64,000 nt of DNA from Bubalus kerabau (lineage: Eukaryota; Chordata; Mammalia; Artiodactyla; Bovidae): NCBI RefSeq assembly GCF_029407905.1, contig NC_073629.1:55068301-55132300 (forward strand), read 5' to 3'. The notes beneath the pieces are model-generated. The model was given only the letters and a program-made list of their open reading frames with translations. It made no database searches and had not been told where the DNA came from. A program made the translations under genes and the position numbers. Below are positions 1 through 11,900 of this stretch, in pieces (positions within the stretch are counted from its first letter, which is position 1; the number at the start of each line of letters is the position of its first letter).

Positions 1-133
1 TATATCACATGTTAAATTCCTATTTTTTTTTTACAACATAGCATTTCTTTATATTCTCAGAATTGGATTAGAAGTTTCAAGCCTCATTCAAAAAACTTCT
101 TTTTAAAAAATAACTAAGATAATGAACTTTTCT

Positions 134-330
134 GGTGATTCAGACAGTAAAGAATCTGCCTGTAATGCAGGAGACCTGGGTTAAATCCCTGGATCCGAAA
201 AATACCCTGGAGAAGGGAATGGCTACCCACTCCAGTATTCTGGCCTGGAGAATTCCATGGACAGAGGAGCCTGGCAGGCAGCAGGTAGCAAAGAGTAGGA
301 CATGACTGAGCAACTAAGCACACACAGACT
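134..330 (+). repeat. Bov-tA SINE
   Basis: A tRNA-like head (cagacagtaaagaatctgcc) is followed by the BovA body (ctggagaagggaatggc ... gacatgactgagcaact). This is the ruminant Bov-tA structure, mildly diverged. The tRNA-like part is a SINE head and not a tRNA gene. Confidence 0.9.
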
Positions 331-340
331 TCTAGCAGTA

Positions 341-643
341 ATCAGTTCAGTTCAGTCTCTCAGTCGTGTCCAACTCTTTGTGATCCCATGAATTGCAGCA
401 CACCAGGCCTCCCTGTTCATCACGAACTCCCAGAGTTCACTCAGACTCATGTCCATCAAGTCAGTGATGCCATCCAGTCATCTCATCCCCTGTCGCACCC
501 TTCTCCCTCTGACCTCAATCCCTCCCAGCATCAGAGTCTTTTCCAATGAGTCAACTCTTTGCATAGGGTGGCCAAAGTACTGGAGTTTCAGCTTTAGCAT
601 CATTCCTTCCAAAGAAATCCCAAGGCTGATCTCCTTCAGAATA
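341..643 (-). repeat. BovB LINE 3' fragment
   Basis: The antisense BovB 3' terminus (atcagttcagttcagtctct) leads into the last part of the reverse-transcriptase ORF, then stops near 643. It is a 5'-truncated copy of about 300 bp. A much longer BovB starts 17 bp away, at 660, in the same orientation. Confidence 0.9.
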
Positions 644-650
644 TGCTAGA

Positions 651-659
651 TGCCAAAAT
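651..659. repeat. BovB target-site duplication, left copy
   Basis: TGCCAAAAT, identical to 4246-4254, directly abuts the 3' end of the BovB at 660-4245. Confidence 0.8.
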
Positions 660-3600
660 CAGTTCAGTTCAGTTGAGTCGCTCAGTCGTGTCTGAGTCTT
701 TGGGAACCCATGAATTGCAGCACACCAGGCCTCCATGTCCATCACCAACTCCCAAAGTTCACCCAAACTCATGTGCATCAAGTCAGTGATGCCATCCAGC
801 CATCTCATCCTCTGTTGTCCCCTTCTCCTCCTGCCCCCAATCCCTCCCAGCATCAGGGTCTTTTCTAATGAGTCAACACTTCTCATGAAGTGGCCAAAGT
901 ACTGGAGATTCAGCTTTAGCATCAGTCCTTCCAATGAACATCCAGGACTGCTCTCCTTTAGGATTGACTGGTTGGATCTCCTGGCAGTCCAAGGGACTCT
1001 CAAGAGTCTTCTCCACCACCACAGTTCAAAAGCATCAATTCTTTGGCGCTCAGCTTTCTTCACAATTCAACTCTCACATCCATACATGACCACTGGAAAA
1101 AACATAGCCTCTACTAAACGGACTTTTGTCAGTGAAGTAATATCTCTGCTTTTTAATATGCTATCTAGGTTGGTCATAACTTTCCTTCCAAGAAGTAAGC
1201 ATCTTTTAATTTGACAGCTGCAATCACCATCTGTAGTGATTTTGGAGCCCCCCAAAATAAAGCCTGACACTGTTTCCACTGTTTCCTCATCTATTTCCTA
1301 TGAAATGATGGGACCAGATGCCATGATCTTTGTTTTCTGAATGTTGAGCTTTAAGCCAACTTTTTCACTCTCCACTTTCACTTTCATCAAGAGGCTTTTG
1401 AGTTCCTCTTCACTTTCTGCCATAAGGGTGGTATCATCTGTGTATCTGAGGTTATTGATATTCTCCCGGCAATCTTGATTCCAGCTTGTGTTTCTTCCAG
1501 CCCAGCGTTTCTCATGATGTACTCTGCATATAAGGTAAATAAGCAGGATGACAATATACAGCCTTGACGTATTCCTTTTCCTATTTGGAACCAGTCTGTT
1601 GTTCCATGTCCAGTTCTAACTGTTGCTTCCTGACCTGCATATAGGTTTCTCAAGATGCAGATCAGGTGGTTTGGTATTCCCATCTCTTTCAGAATTTTCC
1701 ACAGTTTCTTGTGATCCACACAGTCAAAGGCTTTAACCTAGTCAATAAAGCAGAAATAGATGTTTTTCTGGAACTCTTTGGCTTTTTTGATGATCCAGCG
1801 GATGTTGGCAATTTGCTCTCTGGTTCCTCTGCCTTTTCTAAAACCAGCTTGAACATCTTGAATTTCATGGTTCAAGTATTGCTGAAACCTGGCTTGGAGA
1901 ATTTTGAGCATTACTTTACTAGCATGTGAGATGAGTGCAATTGTGCGGTAGTTTGAGCATGCACTGGCATTGCTTTTCTTTGGGATTAGAATGAAAACTG
2001 ACCTTTTCAAGTCCTGTGGCCACTACTGAGTTTTCCAAATTTGCTGGCATATTGAGTGCAGCACTTTCACAGCATCATCTTCCAGGATTTGAAATAACTG
2101 AAATGCCATCACCTTCACTAGCTTTGTTCGTAGTGATGCTTTCTAAGGCCCACTTGACTTCACATTCCAGGATGTCTGGCTCTAGGTGAGTGATCACACC
2201 ATTGTGATTATCTGTGTTGTGAAGGTCTTTTTTGTACAGTTCTCCTGTGTATTTTTCCACCTCTTCTTAATATCTTCTGCTTCTGTTAGGTCTGTACCAT
2301 TTCTGTCCTTTATCAAGCCCATCTTTGCATGAAATGTTCCCTTGGTATCTAATTTTCTTGAAGAGATCTCTAGCCTTTCCCATTCTGTTGTTTTCCTCTA
2401 TTTCTTTGCATTGATTGCTGAGGAAGGTTTTTTTTATCTCTCCTTGTTATTCTTTGGAACTCTGCATTCAGATGCTTTTATCTTTCCTTTTCTCCTTTGC
2501 TTTTAGCTTCTCTTCTTTTCACAGCTATTTGTAAGGCCTCCTCATACAGTCATTTTGCTTTTTTGCATTTTCCATGGGGATGGTCTTGATCCCTGTCTCC
2601 TGTACAATGTCACAAACCTCTCTCCATAGTTCATCAGGCACTCTGTGTATCAGATCTAGTCCCTTAAATCTATTTCTCACTTCCACTGTATAATCATAAA
2701 GGATTTGATTTAGGTCATATTTGAATGGTGTAGTGGTTTTCCCTACTTTCTTCAGTGTAAGTCTGAATTTGACAATAAGGAGTTCATGATCTGAGCCACA
2801 GTAAGCTCCTGGTCTTCTTTTGCTGACTGTATAGAGCTTCTCCATCTTTAGCTGCAAAAAATATAATCAATCTGATTTCGGTGTTGACCATCTAGTGATG
2901 TCCATGTGTAGAGTCTTCTCTTTGTTGTTGGAAGAGGGTGTTGCTATGACTAGTGCATTCTCTTGGCAAAACTCTGTTAGCCTTTGCCCTGCCTCATTCC
3001 CTACTCCATGGCCAAATTTGCCTGTAACTCCAGGTGTTTCTTGACTTCCTACTTTTGCATTCCAGTCCCCTATAAAGAAAAGGGCATCTTTTTTGGGTGT
3101 TAGTTCTAAAAGGTCTTGGAGGTCTTCATAGAACCGTTCAACTTCAGCTTCTTCAGCGTTACTGGTTGGGACGTAGGCTTGGATTACTGTGATATTGAAT
3201 GGTTTGCCTTGGAAACGAACAGAGATCATTCTGCCGTTTTTGAGATTGCATCCAAGTACTGCATTTCGGACTCTTTTGGCTACTCCATTTCTTCTAAGGG
3301 ATTCCTGCCCACAGTAGTAGATATAATGGTCATCTGAGTTAAATTCACCCATTTCAGTCCATTTTAGTTGGCTGATTCCTAGAATATCGACGTTCGCTCT
3401 TGCCTTCTATTTGACCACTTCCAATTTGCCTTGATTCATGGACCTGACATTCCAGGTTCCTATGCAATATTGCTCTTTACAGCATTGGACCTGGTTTCTA
3501 TCACCAGTCACATCCACAGGTGGGTATTGTTTTTGCTTTGGCTCCATCCCTTCATTCTTTCTGGAGTTATTTCTCCACTTATCTCCAGTAGCATATTGGG

Positions 3601-4245
3601 CACCTACTGACCTGGGAAGTTCCTCTTTCAGTATCCTATCATTTTGCCTTTTCATACTGTTCATGGGGTTCTCAGGGCAAGAATACTGAAGTGGTTTGCC
3701 ATTCCCTTCTCCAGTGGACCACATTCTGTCAGATCTCTCCACCATGACCTGCCCAACTTGAGTGGCCCCACACAACATGGCTTAGTTGAATTGAGTTAGA
3801 CAAGACTGTGTTCCATGTGATCAGATTGGCTAGTTTTCTGTGATTGTGGTTTCAGTGTGTCTGCTCTCTGATGCCCTCTCACAACACCTACCATCTTACT
3901 TGGGTTTCTCTTACCTTGGACTTGGGGTATCTGTTCACAGCTGCTCCAGCAAAGCACAGCTGCTGCTCCTTACCTTGGATGAGGGATATCTCCTTACGGC
4001 TGCCCTTCTTGACCTTGAATGTGGAGTAGCTCCTCTCAGCCCCCCTGCGCCCTCACAGCCACCACTTCTTGGACGTGGGGTTGCTCCTGTCAGCCGCCGC
4101 CCCTGACCTCGGATGTGGGATAGCTCTTCTAGGCCGCTCCTTTGCCTTCGAATCCTGGCACTCTCAGTCACTGCCCCTGACCTTGGGCGAGGGGTAGCTT
4201 CTCTCGGCCACACTTCTGCGTGGTACGTCACAGCCGGTGTGCTTC
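660..4245 (-). mobile_element. near full-length BovB (RTE-type) LINE
   Basis: This copy of about 3.6 kb reads on the minus strand from a GC-rich 5' region (about 3900-4245) to the typical BovB 3' tail at 660. It is flanked by a perfect 9-bp direct repeat TGCCAAAAT at 651-659 and 4246-4254, which I read as the target-site duplication. The coding region is decayed. An apurinic-type endonuclease part lies at about 2867-3778 (motif GDWNAKVG, 161-residue open piece at 2867-3352), a reverse-transcriptase part at about 1387-2400 (RQGCILSSCLF), and the C-terminal part at 659-1279. The pieces sit in different frames with stops, and the catalytic YADD region is lost through a frame change near 1430. 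It is therefore a dead but nearly complete element. BovB is an RTE-clade LINE known for horizontal spread between reptiles and ruminants. Confidence 0.93.
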
Positions 4246-4254
4246 TGCCAAAAT
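4246..4254. repeat. BovB target-site duplication, right copy
   Basis: TGCCAAAAT abuts the 5' end of the BovB, so the left flank (1-650) and right flank (4255 onward) were once adjacent. Confidence 0.8.
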
Positions 4255-4260
4255 ACATGG

Positions 4261-4823
4261 AACTATATCAAAGTTTTGAGTGAATATAAATTAGAAATCT
4301 AGGACTCTATGCATGCTAAGTCAAACAAATAGAATCAAAATGTCATAATTTTTAGCGAGACAAAAATTTATGTTTTCTAAAATATATATATATAATACAC
4401 ATTATGTATAATATATTCATATATATCATATATATACAAAAGCTTTTCTACTATTCTTGATAAGGACTTTAGAAGAACATCAAAAAAAAAAAAGAGACAG
4501 AGAAATTGGAAAGCATAAACTAAACCAAATGGGAGCACTGAATATGAAATAGGAAAAGTGAAACAACCTAGAGGAAAGTAAAATATCATCATATAGTCCA
4601 GTTGTTATATTTATTTATGTCATATTTAAATATGACTGTTCATTAGAAACACATCTAGAGCTTTGGGGAAAAGAAAACAATACCTGAGCATTTGTATTTT
4701 TCAAAAAATTCCAAGATAATTCTGATATGCATCTGGATTTTAAAAAGTGATTACAGGTTTTCTATTAAATGGCAATTGCACTGAAACAGAATTCTGTTAT
4801 TTTGTTGTTGTTGTTGACAAATA
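4261..4823. other. AT-rich unassigned DNA
   Basis: No exon or named repeat was recognised. A degenerate TA tract lies at 4381-4436 and an A-run at 4483-4494. It is presumably intron or upstream flank of the GBP gene. Confidence 0.5.
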
Positions 4824-4833
4824 ATGATACAAT

Positions 4834-5107
4834 ATGGAGAAGGCAATGGCACCCCACTCCAGTACTCTTGCCTGGAAAATCCCATGGATGGAAGAGCCCG
4901 GTAGGCTGTAGTCCATGGGGTCGCTAAAAATCAGACAGGACTGAGCGACTTCACTTTCACTTTTCACTTTCATGCATTGGAGAAGGAAATGGCAACCCAC
5001 TCCAGTGTTCTTGCCTGGAGAATCCCAGGGATGGGGGAGCTTGGTGGGCTGCCGTCTAAGGGGTTGCACAGAGTCGGACACGACTGAAGTGACTTAGCAG
5101 CAGCAGC
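4834..5107 (+). repeat. BOV-A2 dimeric SINE
   Basis: Two BovA units are joined by the ttcactttcacttttcac linker, and the element ends in a GCA-rich tail. It is flanked by ATGATACAAT at 4824-4833 and 5108-5117, a perfect 10-bp target-site duplication. Confidence 0.93.
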
Positions 5108-5324
5108 ATGATACAATAGTATTAAGGGAATAATAGTTACATAATCACAGTAATAAAAGATGTGTATCAGTTTTCACAATCAATAGCCAGAAAAAAAAAA
5201 GATAATTACAAATGCAAGCCATAATAAAACATGATTAACCTAAAAATATAAAATAATTACATACAATTTGGGGGACTAAGTAGAGTGATGTGGTAAGTGG
5301 AAGCACGTACATGCACATGTTTTC

Positions 5325-5508
5325 ATCAGCCCAGCCAGTTTATGCCTTTTCGTTGGTGCATTTAATCCATTTACATTTAAAGTAATGATTGATATATATA
5401 ATTCTGTTGCCAGTTTCTTAATTGTATTGGGTTTATTTTTGTAGCTCCTTTTCTTCTCTTGTGTTTCTTGCCTAGAGAAGTTCCTTTAATATTTGTAAAG
5501 CTGGATTG
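5325..5508 (-). repeat. L1 fragment, left half (interrupted by BovB)
   Basis: Antisense L1 at the ORF1/ORF2 boundary (ccatttacatttaaagtaat) aligns by eye with 17620-17755 of the large L1. It ends in AAAGCTGGATTG (5497-5508), which recurs at 7570-7581 where the L1 resumes. Confidence 0.82.
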
Positions 5509-7569
5509 TGCCCATCTTTGCATGAAATTTTCCCTTGGTTTCTCTAATTTTCTTGAAGAAATCTCTAGTCTTTCCTACTCTATTGTTTTCCTCTATTTCT
5601 TTGCATTGTTCACTTAAGAAGCCTTTCCTTCATGTTTAGGTTTGGCAGAAAACAACAAAATTCTGTAAAGCAATTATCCTTCAATTAAAAAAATAAATAA
5701 AAGAAAAGAAACCTTTCTTATCCTTCCTTGCTATTCTTTGGAACTCCACATTCAGATCGGTATATAATTCCTTTTCTCCTTTGCCTTTCACTTAAGTGTA
5801 CAATACAAAGAAATAGAGGAAAGCAATAGAATGGGAAAGACTAGAGATCTCTTCTAGAAAATTACAGATACCAGGGAACATTTCATGCAATGATGGGCAC
5901 AATAAAGGACAGAAACAGTATGGACATAACAGAAGCAGAAGAGATTAAGAAGAGGTGGCAAGAATACACAGAAGAAATACACAAACAAGGTCTTAATGAC
6001 CCAGACAACCATGATGGTGTGGTTGCTCACCTAGAGCCAAACATCCTGGAGTGTGAAGTCAAGTGGACTTTAGGAAGCATTACTACAAACAAAGCTAATG
6101 GAGGTGATGGAATTCCAGCTGAGCTATTTCAAATCCTAAAAGATGATGCCATTAAAGAGCTGCACTCAGTATATCAGCAAATTTGGCAGACTCAGCAGTG
6201 GCCACAGGGCTGAAAAAGGTCAGTTTTCATTCCAGCCCCAAAGAAGGGCAATGCCAAAGAATGTTCAAACTACCACACAATTGTACTCATTTCACATGCT
6301 ATCAAGGTAATGCTCAAAATCCTTCAAGCTAGGCTTCAACAGTGCATGAACCATGAACTTCCAGATGTACAAGCTGGATTTAGAAAAGGCAGAAGAACCA
6401 GATATCAAATGTTAACATCTGTTGTATCATAGGAAAAGTAAGGGAATTCCAGAAAAGCATCTACTTTTGTTTCATTGGCTACCACGCTAAAGCCTTTGGC
6501 TGTGTGGATCACAACAAACTGTGCAAATATCTTCAAGAGATGGGAATACCAGATCACCTTACTTGCCTCCTGAAAAACCTGTATGCAGGACAAGAAGCAA
6601 CAATTAGTACTGGACATGGAACAACGGACTGGTTCAACTTGGAAGAAGTATGTCAAGGCTGCATATTGTCACCCTGCTTATTTAACTTATATGCAGAGTA
6701 CATCATGAGAAATGCCAGGCTGGATCAAGCACAAGCTGAAATCAAGATTGCCGGGAGAAATATCAATAACCTCAGATATGCTGATGATGCCACCCTTATG
6801 CCACAGCAGAAAGCAAAGAGGAACTAAATAGCCTCTTGATGAAAGTGAAAGAGGAGAGTGAAAAAGCTGGCTTAAAACTCAACGTTCAAAAAATGATCAT
6901 GGCATCCGGTCCTATCACTTCATGGCAAAGAGATGGGGAAACAATAGAAACAGTGACAGATTTTATTTTCTTGGGCTCCAAAATCACTGCAGATGGTGAT
7001 TTCAGCCATGAAGTTAAAAGATGTTTGTTCCTTGGAAGAAAATCTGTGACAAACCTAGACAGTGTGTTAAAGAACACAGACATCATTCTGCCAACAAAGG
7101 TCCATCTAGTAAAAGCTATAATTTTTCCAGTGGTCATATATGGATGTGAGAGTTGGACCATAAATAAGGCTGAGCACCGAAGAACTGATTCTATTGGCCT
7201 GTGGTGCTGGAGAAGACTCTTGAGAGTCCCTTGGATAGCAAGCAGATCCAACCAGTCAATCCTAAAGGAAATCAACCCTGAATATTCTTTGGAAGGAATA
7301 ATGTTCAAGCTGAAGCTTGAATACTTTGGCTTCCTGATGCAAAGAGCTGGCTCATTGCAAAAGACCCTGATGCAGGGAAGGATTGAAGGAAGGAGGAGAA
7401 GTGGGTGACAGAGGATGAGATGGTTGGATGGCATCACCGATTCAATGGACATGAATTTGAGAAAACTCTGGGAGACAGTGAAGGATAGGGAAGTCTGGCA
7501 TACTGCAGTCCATGGGATTTACAGAGTTGGACACTACTGAGCAAGTGTTGCTCTTGCTGAACAACAAAC
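5509..7569 (+). mobile_element. 5'-inverted (twin-primed) BovB insertion
   Basis: The main part (5796-7569) reads on the plus strand from the linker before the reverse transcriptase to the 3' end. Open pieces are at 5890-6213, 6504-6827 (with a YADDATL catalytic region near 6776) and 6836-7408. The first part (5509-5795) is BovB on the opposite strand and overlaps the start of the plus part by roughly 115 bp. Both parts lie between the same 12-bp duplication AAAGCTGGATTG (5497-5508 and 7570-7581), so this was one insertion with a 5' inversion. Stops and frameshifts make it inactive. Confidence 0.88.
5630..5707 (+). repeat. short L1 3'-end insertion inside BovB
   Basis: Only the terminal L1 3' untranslated sequence (ttctgtaaagcaattatcct plus an A-rich tail) is present. 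The BovB sequence on both sides reads gaagcctttcct and gaaacctttctt, an imperfect target duplication. Confidence 0.72.
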
Positions 7570-7720
7570 AAAGCTGGATTGGTGGTGCTGAATTCTCTTA
7601 AATTTTGGCTTGTCAGGAAAGCATTTGATTTATCCATCGTATCTTAATGAGACTCTTGCTGGGTAGCATATTCTTGTTTGTTGGTTCTCACCTTTCATCA
7701 CTTGGAATATATTGTGCTGT
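7570..7720 (-). repeat. L1 fragment, right half
   Basis: The antisense L1 ORF1 region resumes (ggtggtgctgaattctctta) and is collinear with 17756-17900. With 5325-5508 it forms one older L1 split by the BovB. The right boundary is vague. Confidence 0.75.
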
Positions 7721-7765
7721 GCAGCAGAACCCCTTGCTGCCCCACTGTGTGTCAAATATCTTTGT

Positions 7766-7960
7766 AGTATGCATGTGTACTCAGTCACTAAGTCGTGTCC
7801 AACTCTTTGCAACCCCATGGACTGTAGCTTGCCAGGCTCCTCTGTTCATGGGATTTTCCTGGTAAGAATACTTGAGTGGGTTGCCATTTCCTTCTCCAGG
7901 GGATGTTCATTACTCAGGGATTGAATACATGTCCCCTGCATTGTCAGGCAGGGAGCCCAT
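7766..7960 (-). repeat. Bov-tA SINE
   Basis: The element is antisense: the BovA body (agtcgtgtccaactctttgc ... ttccttctccaggggat) is followed by the reverse complement of the tRNA-like head. Confidence 0.87.
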
Positions 7961-7968
7961 TTCTGTAG

Positions 7969-7972
7969 GGTG

Positions 7973-8016
<44 letters not shown>
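7969..8016. repeat. (TG)/(TA)n microsatellite
   Basis: tgtatgtgta runs into about 20 TA units. It starts next to the tRNA-like end of the SINE and is likely length-polymorphic. Confidence 0.95.
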
Positions 8017-8018
<2 letters not shown>

Positions 8019-8853
8019 CAATTCCAAAGTCACTCATGACCTTCCAAATCTCAATTTTAGCCTCAACATCTACTACTACGTGGGTAAAACTACTTCAGTC
8101 AAATAAAATAACCTTGTAATTTCTCTGTATGACCACACTTTCTGGCAATTGTGATCAGCTTCTGTGAGCCCTTCTACCTGCAAAGTCCCTATAACTCCAC
8201 AAATCCACATTCTACAAATTTTTGAAAGCCCAGTTCCTTTTAACCTAATTCCATCATGTCACTATCAGACATAATTAATTCTGGCTCTGAATGCACAGAG
8301 TATTTTTTCTGTCTTTTGGGAGTTGTCACTTTGTCTTTTACAGTACAACATTTGGTTCAATGCCAGGCTGTTTGTCATTGTGGATAGATTTGTATGTTCC
8401 CATGTATACCTGTCCCTCAAGAAAGCCATCTCTCTAGGGTGGGCATTATCATGTGGAACTTTATATCCTCATAAGCAAATAAGTATCTTTTGCTATCTAG
8501 ATGCATAGTTAGCAGTTGATAAATTTAATTAAATAGTATTTCTGACTCTAATATACATTGTGATCTAGAAAAACTTGCAAAGCAATCACTGCCCACTTAC
8601 TGTTGTACAACTTCTATGTTCCAGGCCTGTATTAAACATTTTAATCACATATAAGATGTCATTCACTTCTGTAAATAGCTAATCACACTGAAGCACTTGA
8701 AGCGGAAAATATCAATACCAGAAAGTTTGAATTTATCATTGTCTTGAAAATTTATTTACCTTACAACTGAGTTACAGCACAGCTGTTATAGTGAATGAAC
8801 ACCTGAATGAGAGCATGAGGAGTAGTGTCCTCACTCTCTAACATACTTTCTAG
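8017..8853. other. intron sequence upstream of the first visible GBP exon
   Basis: Mostly unassigned. About 8595-8700 weakly resembles a MIR (gttccaggcctgtattaaac). I looked for the preceding GBP exons here and to the left (P-loop GxxxxGKS and DTEGLGD coding sequence) and did not see them. Confidence 0.5.
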
Positions 8854-8963
8854 GAGGACTCCAAGAATGACTTGTGGATCTTTGCCCTGGCTGTGCTCCT
8901 GAGCAGCACCTTTATCTACAACAGCATGAACAGCATCAACCATCAGGCCTTGCAGCAGCTGCA
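8854..8963 (+). CDS. GBP exon 1 of 8 visible (GTPase domain)
   Basis: 110 bp, entered in phase 0 after ...ttctag and left at CA|gtatcc. It encodes EDSKNDLWIFALAVLLSSTF onward to NHQALQQL, and the split codon completes H with the next exon. The acceptor's pyrimidine tract is weak, and the first codon is GAG where GBPs usually have glycine. Confidence 0.92.
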
Positions 8964-11900
8964 GTATCCTTTCAGGAATTGAAGCACCGTGTTTCATTGA
9001 GTTTATGGGAATAGCAACTGACACTGTTTTTTTCTTGCCCATGACTTCATTCTTATGGTTGATGAAGATGGAAAATGGGGCAAAAGGGAATGATGATAGA
9101 ACTTGTTTTGAGGTGAGATCTGGAAACTGTGTTGGAGAGTACTTCTTTTTCCTTAGCTAAAATTCCAGCTATGTGACTGAATTAACAGAGCTGATCAGAA
9201 CCAAATCATCTCCCAGCTTTGATGAAGTAGAGGATTCAGCCCGATTTGTGAGTTTCTTTCCAGACTTTATTTGGACTGTGCGGGATTTCATGCTGGAGCT
9301 GGAGTTAGATGGGAACTCCATCACGGAAGATGAGTACCTGGAGAATGCCTTGAAGTTGATTCCAGGTATCAGAGCAAGGCCAGGGTGGTAGGAAGCTCAG
9401 TAGGAGGTGGGGTCAACAGAGCCCTTTATGTCAGAACTTGATTTGAAGTTGGATTTGAGGCCATGCTAATGGTAATTGGTGAATGACTGGGAGGTGGCTT
9501 CAGTCATTATTGTTACTGGGAAAACCCCAGCCACCAGAACTTAAGCTCATAGAGGAAATTTAGAATCCAATATTCTACCGAATGACTTTAGAAAAAGTAA
9601 TACCATGAAAAAGAAAGGCTCATATACTGTGTTTCATATTAAGTGTTTCTCCTCTTCTATTTGAGAAATATAACCCATCAAATTGAAATTAGTAAATACA
9701 GAATCATAAGGTAAGCAAAATAATTAATTTTTAAATATATTTCACACAGTATATTTTACTATCTTATATGGATACATTCTTCACAGACAGACAATTTATA
9801 CCTTAATTAGTTCTAAAGAAAAGCATTGCTATGTCCTTTCACTGAGACTGTGAAATGTCTTCAAATGCTTTCGCCTAGTCTCACACTCTTTATTCTAGAA
9901 CCTTACATAGTATGTCATATTATATAACAAATTAGTTATAACAGATTATAATTAGCAGAGAGAATAATGAGTGGTACTTAGAAGAAATATTGATTTTGTT
10001 TGCTTAATCATTTATTTACCCTTTCAATAAATATTTATTGAACTACAGATATACGCTCAGAATCTCTCTGGATGCTACTGTCACTTCCAACAGAAAATGT
10101 CACAGAAGACTGATGAGGTGTCCTAGTTTCATTTAGGCCAATCTTACCATGAGATTGTGTATGCTAAAGTAATCGCAAAACATATTTATAGAATGTGCAT
10201 TTTTTTTACTCTGATTTTGTAAAACTTCACTGCCTTGTGTATCATTTGTCTCCCACGTGGTTTCTTTCCCAGAAATACTGTGAATATCCTTATTTCTATG
10301 ATTTCTTTACTTTTGAGCTTACATTTCATATCTGAAATGGAGACAGTAAGATCAGAAAAGTATTTCTGACAATTATATGTATTAGTTTATCTTTCAAGAA
10401 AGTGAAGTCGCTCAGTTGTGTCTGACTCTTTGAGACCCCATGGACTGGATTTTCCAGGCAAGAATACTGGAGTGGGTTGCCATTTCCTTCTCCAGGAGAT
10501 CTTCCTGACTCAGGGATTGAACCCAGGTCTCCTTGCATTGTAAGCAGATGCTTTACCATCTGAGCCACAAGGGAAGTTCATTGGCAGGTCTGTATAAATC
10601 CCCAACAGGGTTTCTGCCATAAGCTGTATGAGGTCTTCATTTAATAAATAATTAATCCATGGCATACTATACAATGGCTGAGGAAAACAACCACAGGTTT
10701 CTTCAGTTGGAATGGAGGCTTCTTCTTCCTCCCCAGGAGTACTTTCTTCACTCTTGGCTCAGTACAAAAACAGTTTCCATAGTAGATTACCGTAAGACTG
10801 AAAAAGATTTACAGGCACAGGAATTAGAGTGATACAAAAATCCCTGGAAATGAAAGTCCTCAGCCCCCTTACCTGGAGTCTGTCGCTTCTGTGATTGCTC
10901 TTTTTCCACTTTTGCAGATGAAGGTCCCCAAATTCAAAATTTCAACTTGCCCAGAGAGTGTATCAGGAAGTTTTTTCCCAAACGGAAGTGTTTTGTCTTT
11001 GACCGTCCTGCAAGCAACAAAAAACAATTACTCCATCTTGAGGAAATGCCAGATAATCAACTGGATGAGGATTTCCAGAAGCAATCAAAAGATTTCTGTT
11101 CATATATCTATACCCATGCAAAGACCAAGACCTTAAAAGAAGGAATCACTGTCACCGGGAAAAGTGAGCCTCCTTTGCTAGAGCATGGCTCTCTGTGATT
11201 CAGTGTGGGTGAGGAATGTGTGGTGGAGTTGAAGTTGTGAATATCCTCTGGGATTGCCAATAATTGTGTTTTCTTTTTTTCAGTTGTGTCTTCTCTATAT
11301 AATTTGGAAAAACATATTTATGCCCCATATAGAAGTGCGTGTTACTTTGTTAAAATTTCCCTACATGAGGGTTTTCTGAAGACTACCATATCTCATGAAA
11401 CAGTAGGGCTGGCCAAAATGTTCTTTCAGGTTTTTAGTAAGATGTTATGGAAAAACCCAAACGAACTTTTTGGCCAACCCAAATTTACATTGAAGCTATG
11501 TTAAGGATGCAAATATTCATTATGATGAGCCATCCGGTGGATAAGTATTTCTAGTGAGGATATACAAGTTATTTTGTGAATTCACATGAATCAGAAAATA
11601 AGTAGTACACCACGAATCTATGTAAACTCATTGAAAGACTGAGAAACAAATGTAAATACAGTCTTATAAACAGAGCTGTCTTCATGCACAGGCTACCTGA
11701 CCAGTCTCACAGTGCCCTGTGCTGAGATGTGCTCTGTTTTAATGTTTTTGTCACTGGAAATTCTTGATGACATTTTTACATGGGGCACTGCATTTTCATT
11801 TGGAAATAGTACCCACAAAATACACAATTTATTTACATATATAAATAATTCTCTGTATTTTGCTACAATGGGGAAAGTGTTCCAGGAGAACTTTGAACAT

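Noticed and set aside
134..180. tRNA-like sequence with a B-box-like GGTTAAATCCC
   Set aside because: It is the head of a Bov-tA SINE, not a tRNA gene. The same applies to all other Bov-tA heads in the window.
5796..7569. Long plus-strand coding stretches with reverse-transcriptase motifs
   Set aside because: They are not a host gene or a bacterial-type retron. The sequence is BovB, with target duplication and 3' end identified.
8761..9042. Open frame of 93 codons on the minus strand
   Set aside because: It is the antisense shadow of the GBP exon at 8854-8963, whose plus-strand reading and splice sites fit the family perfectly.
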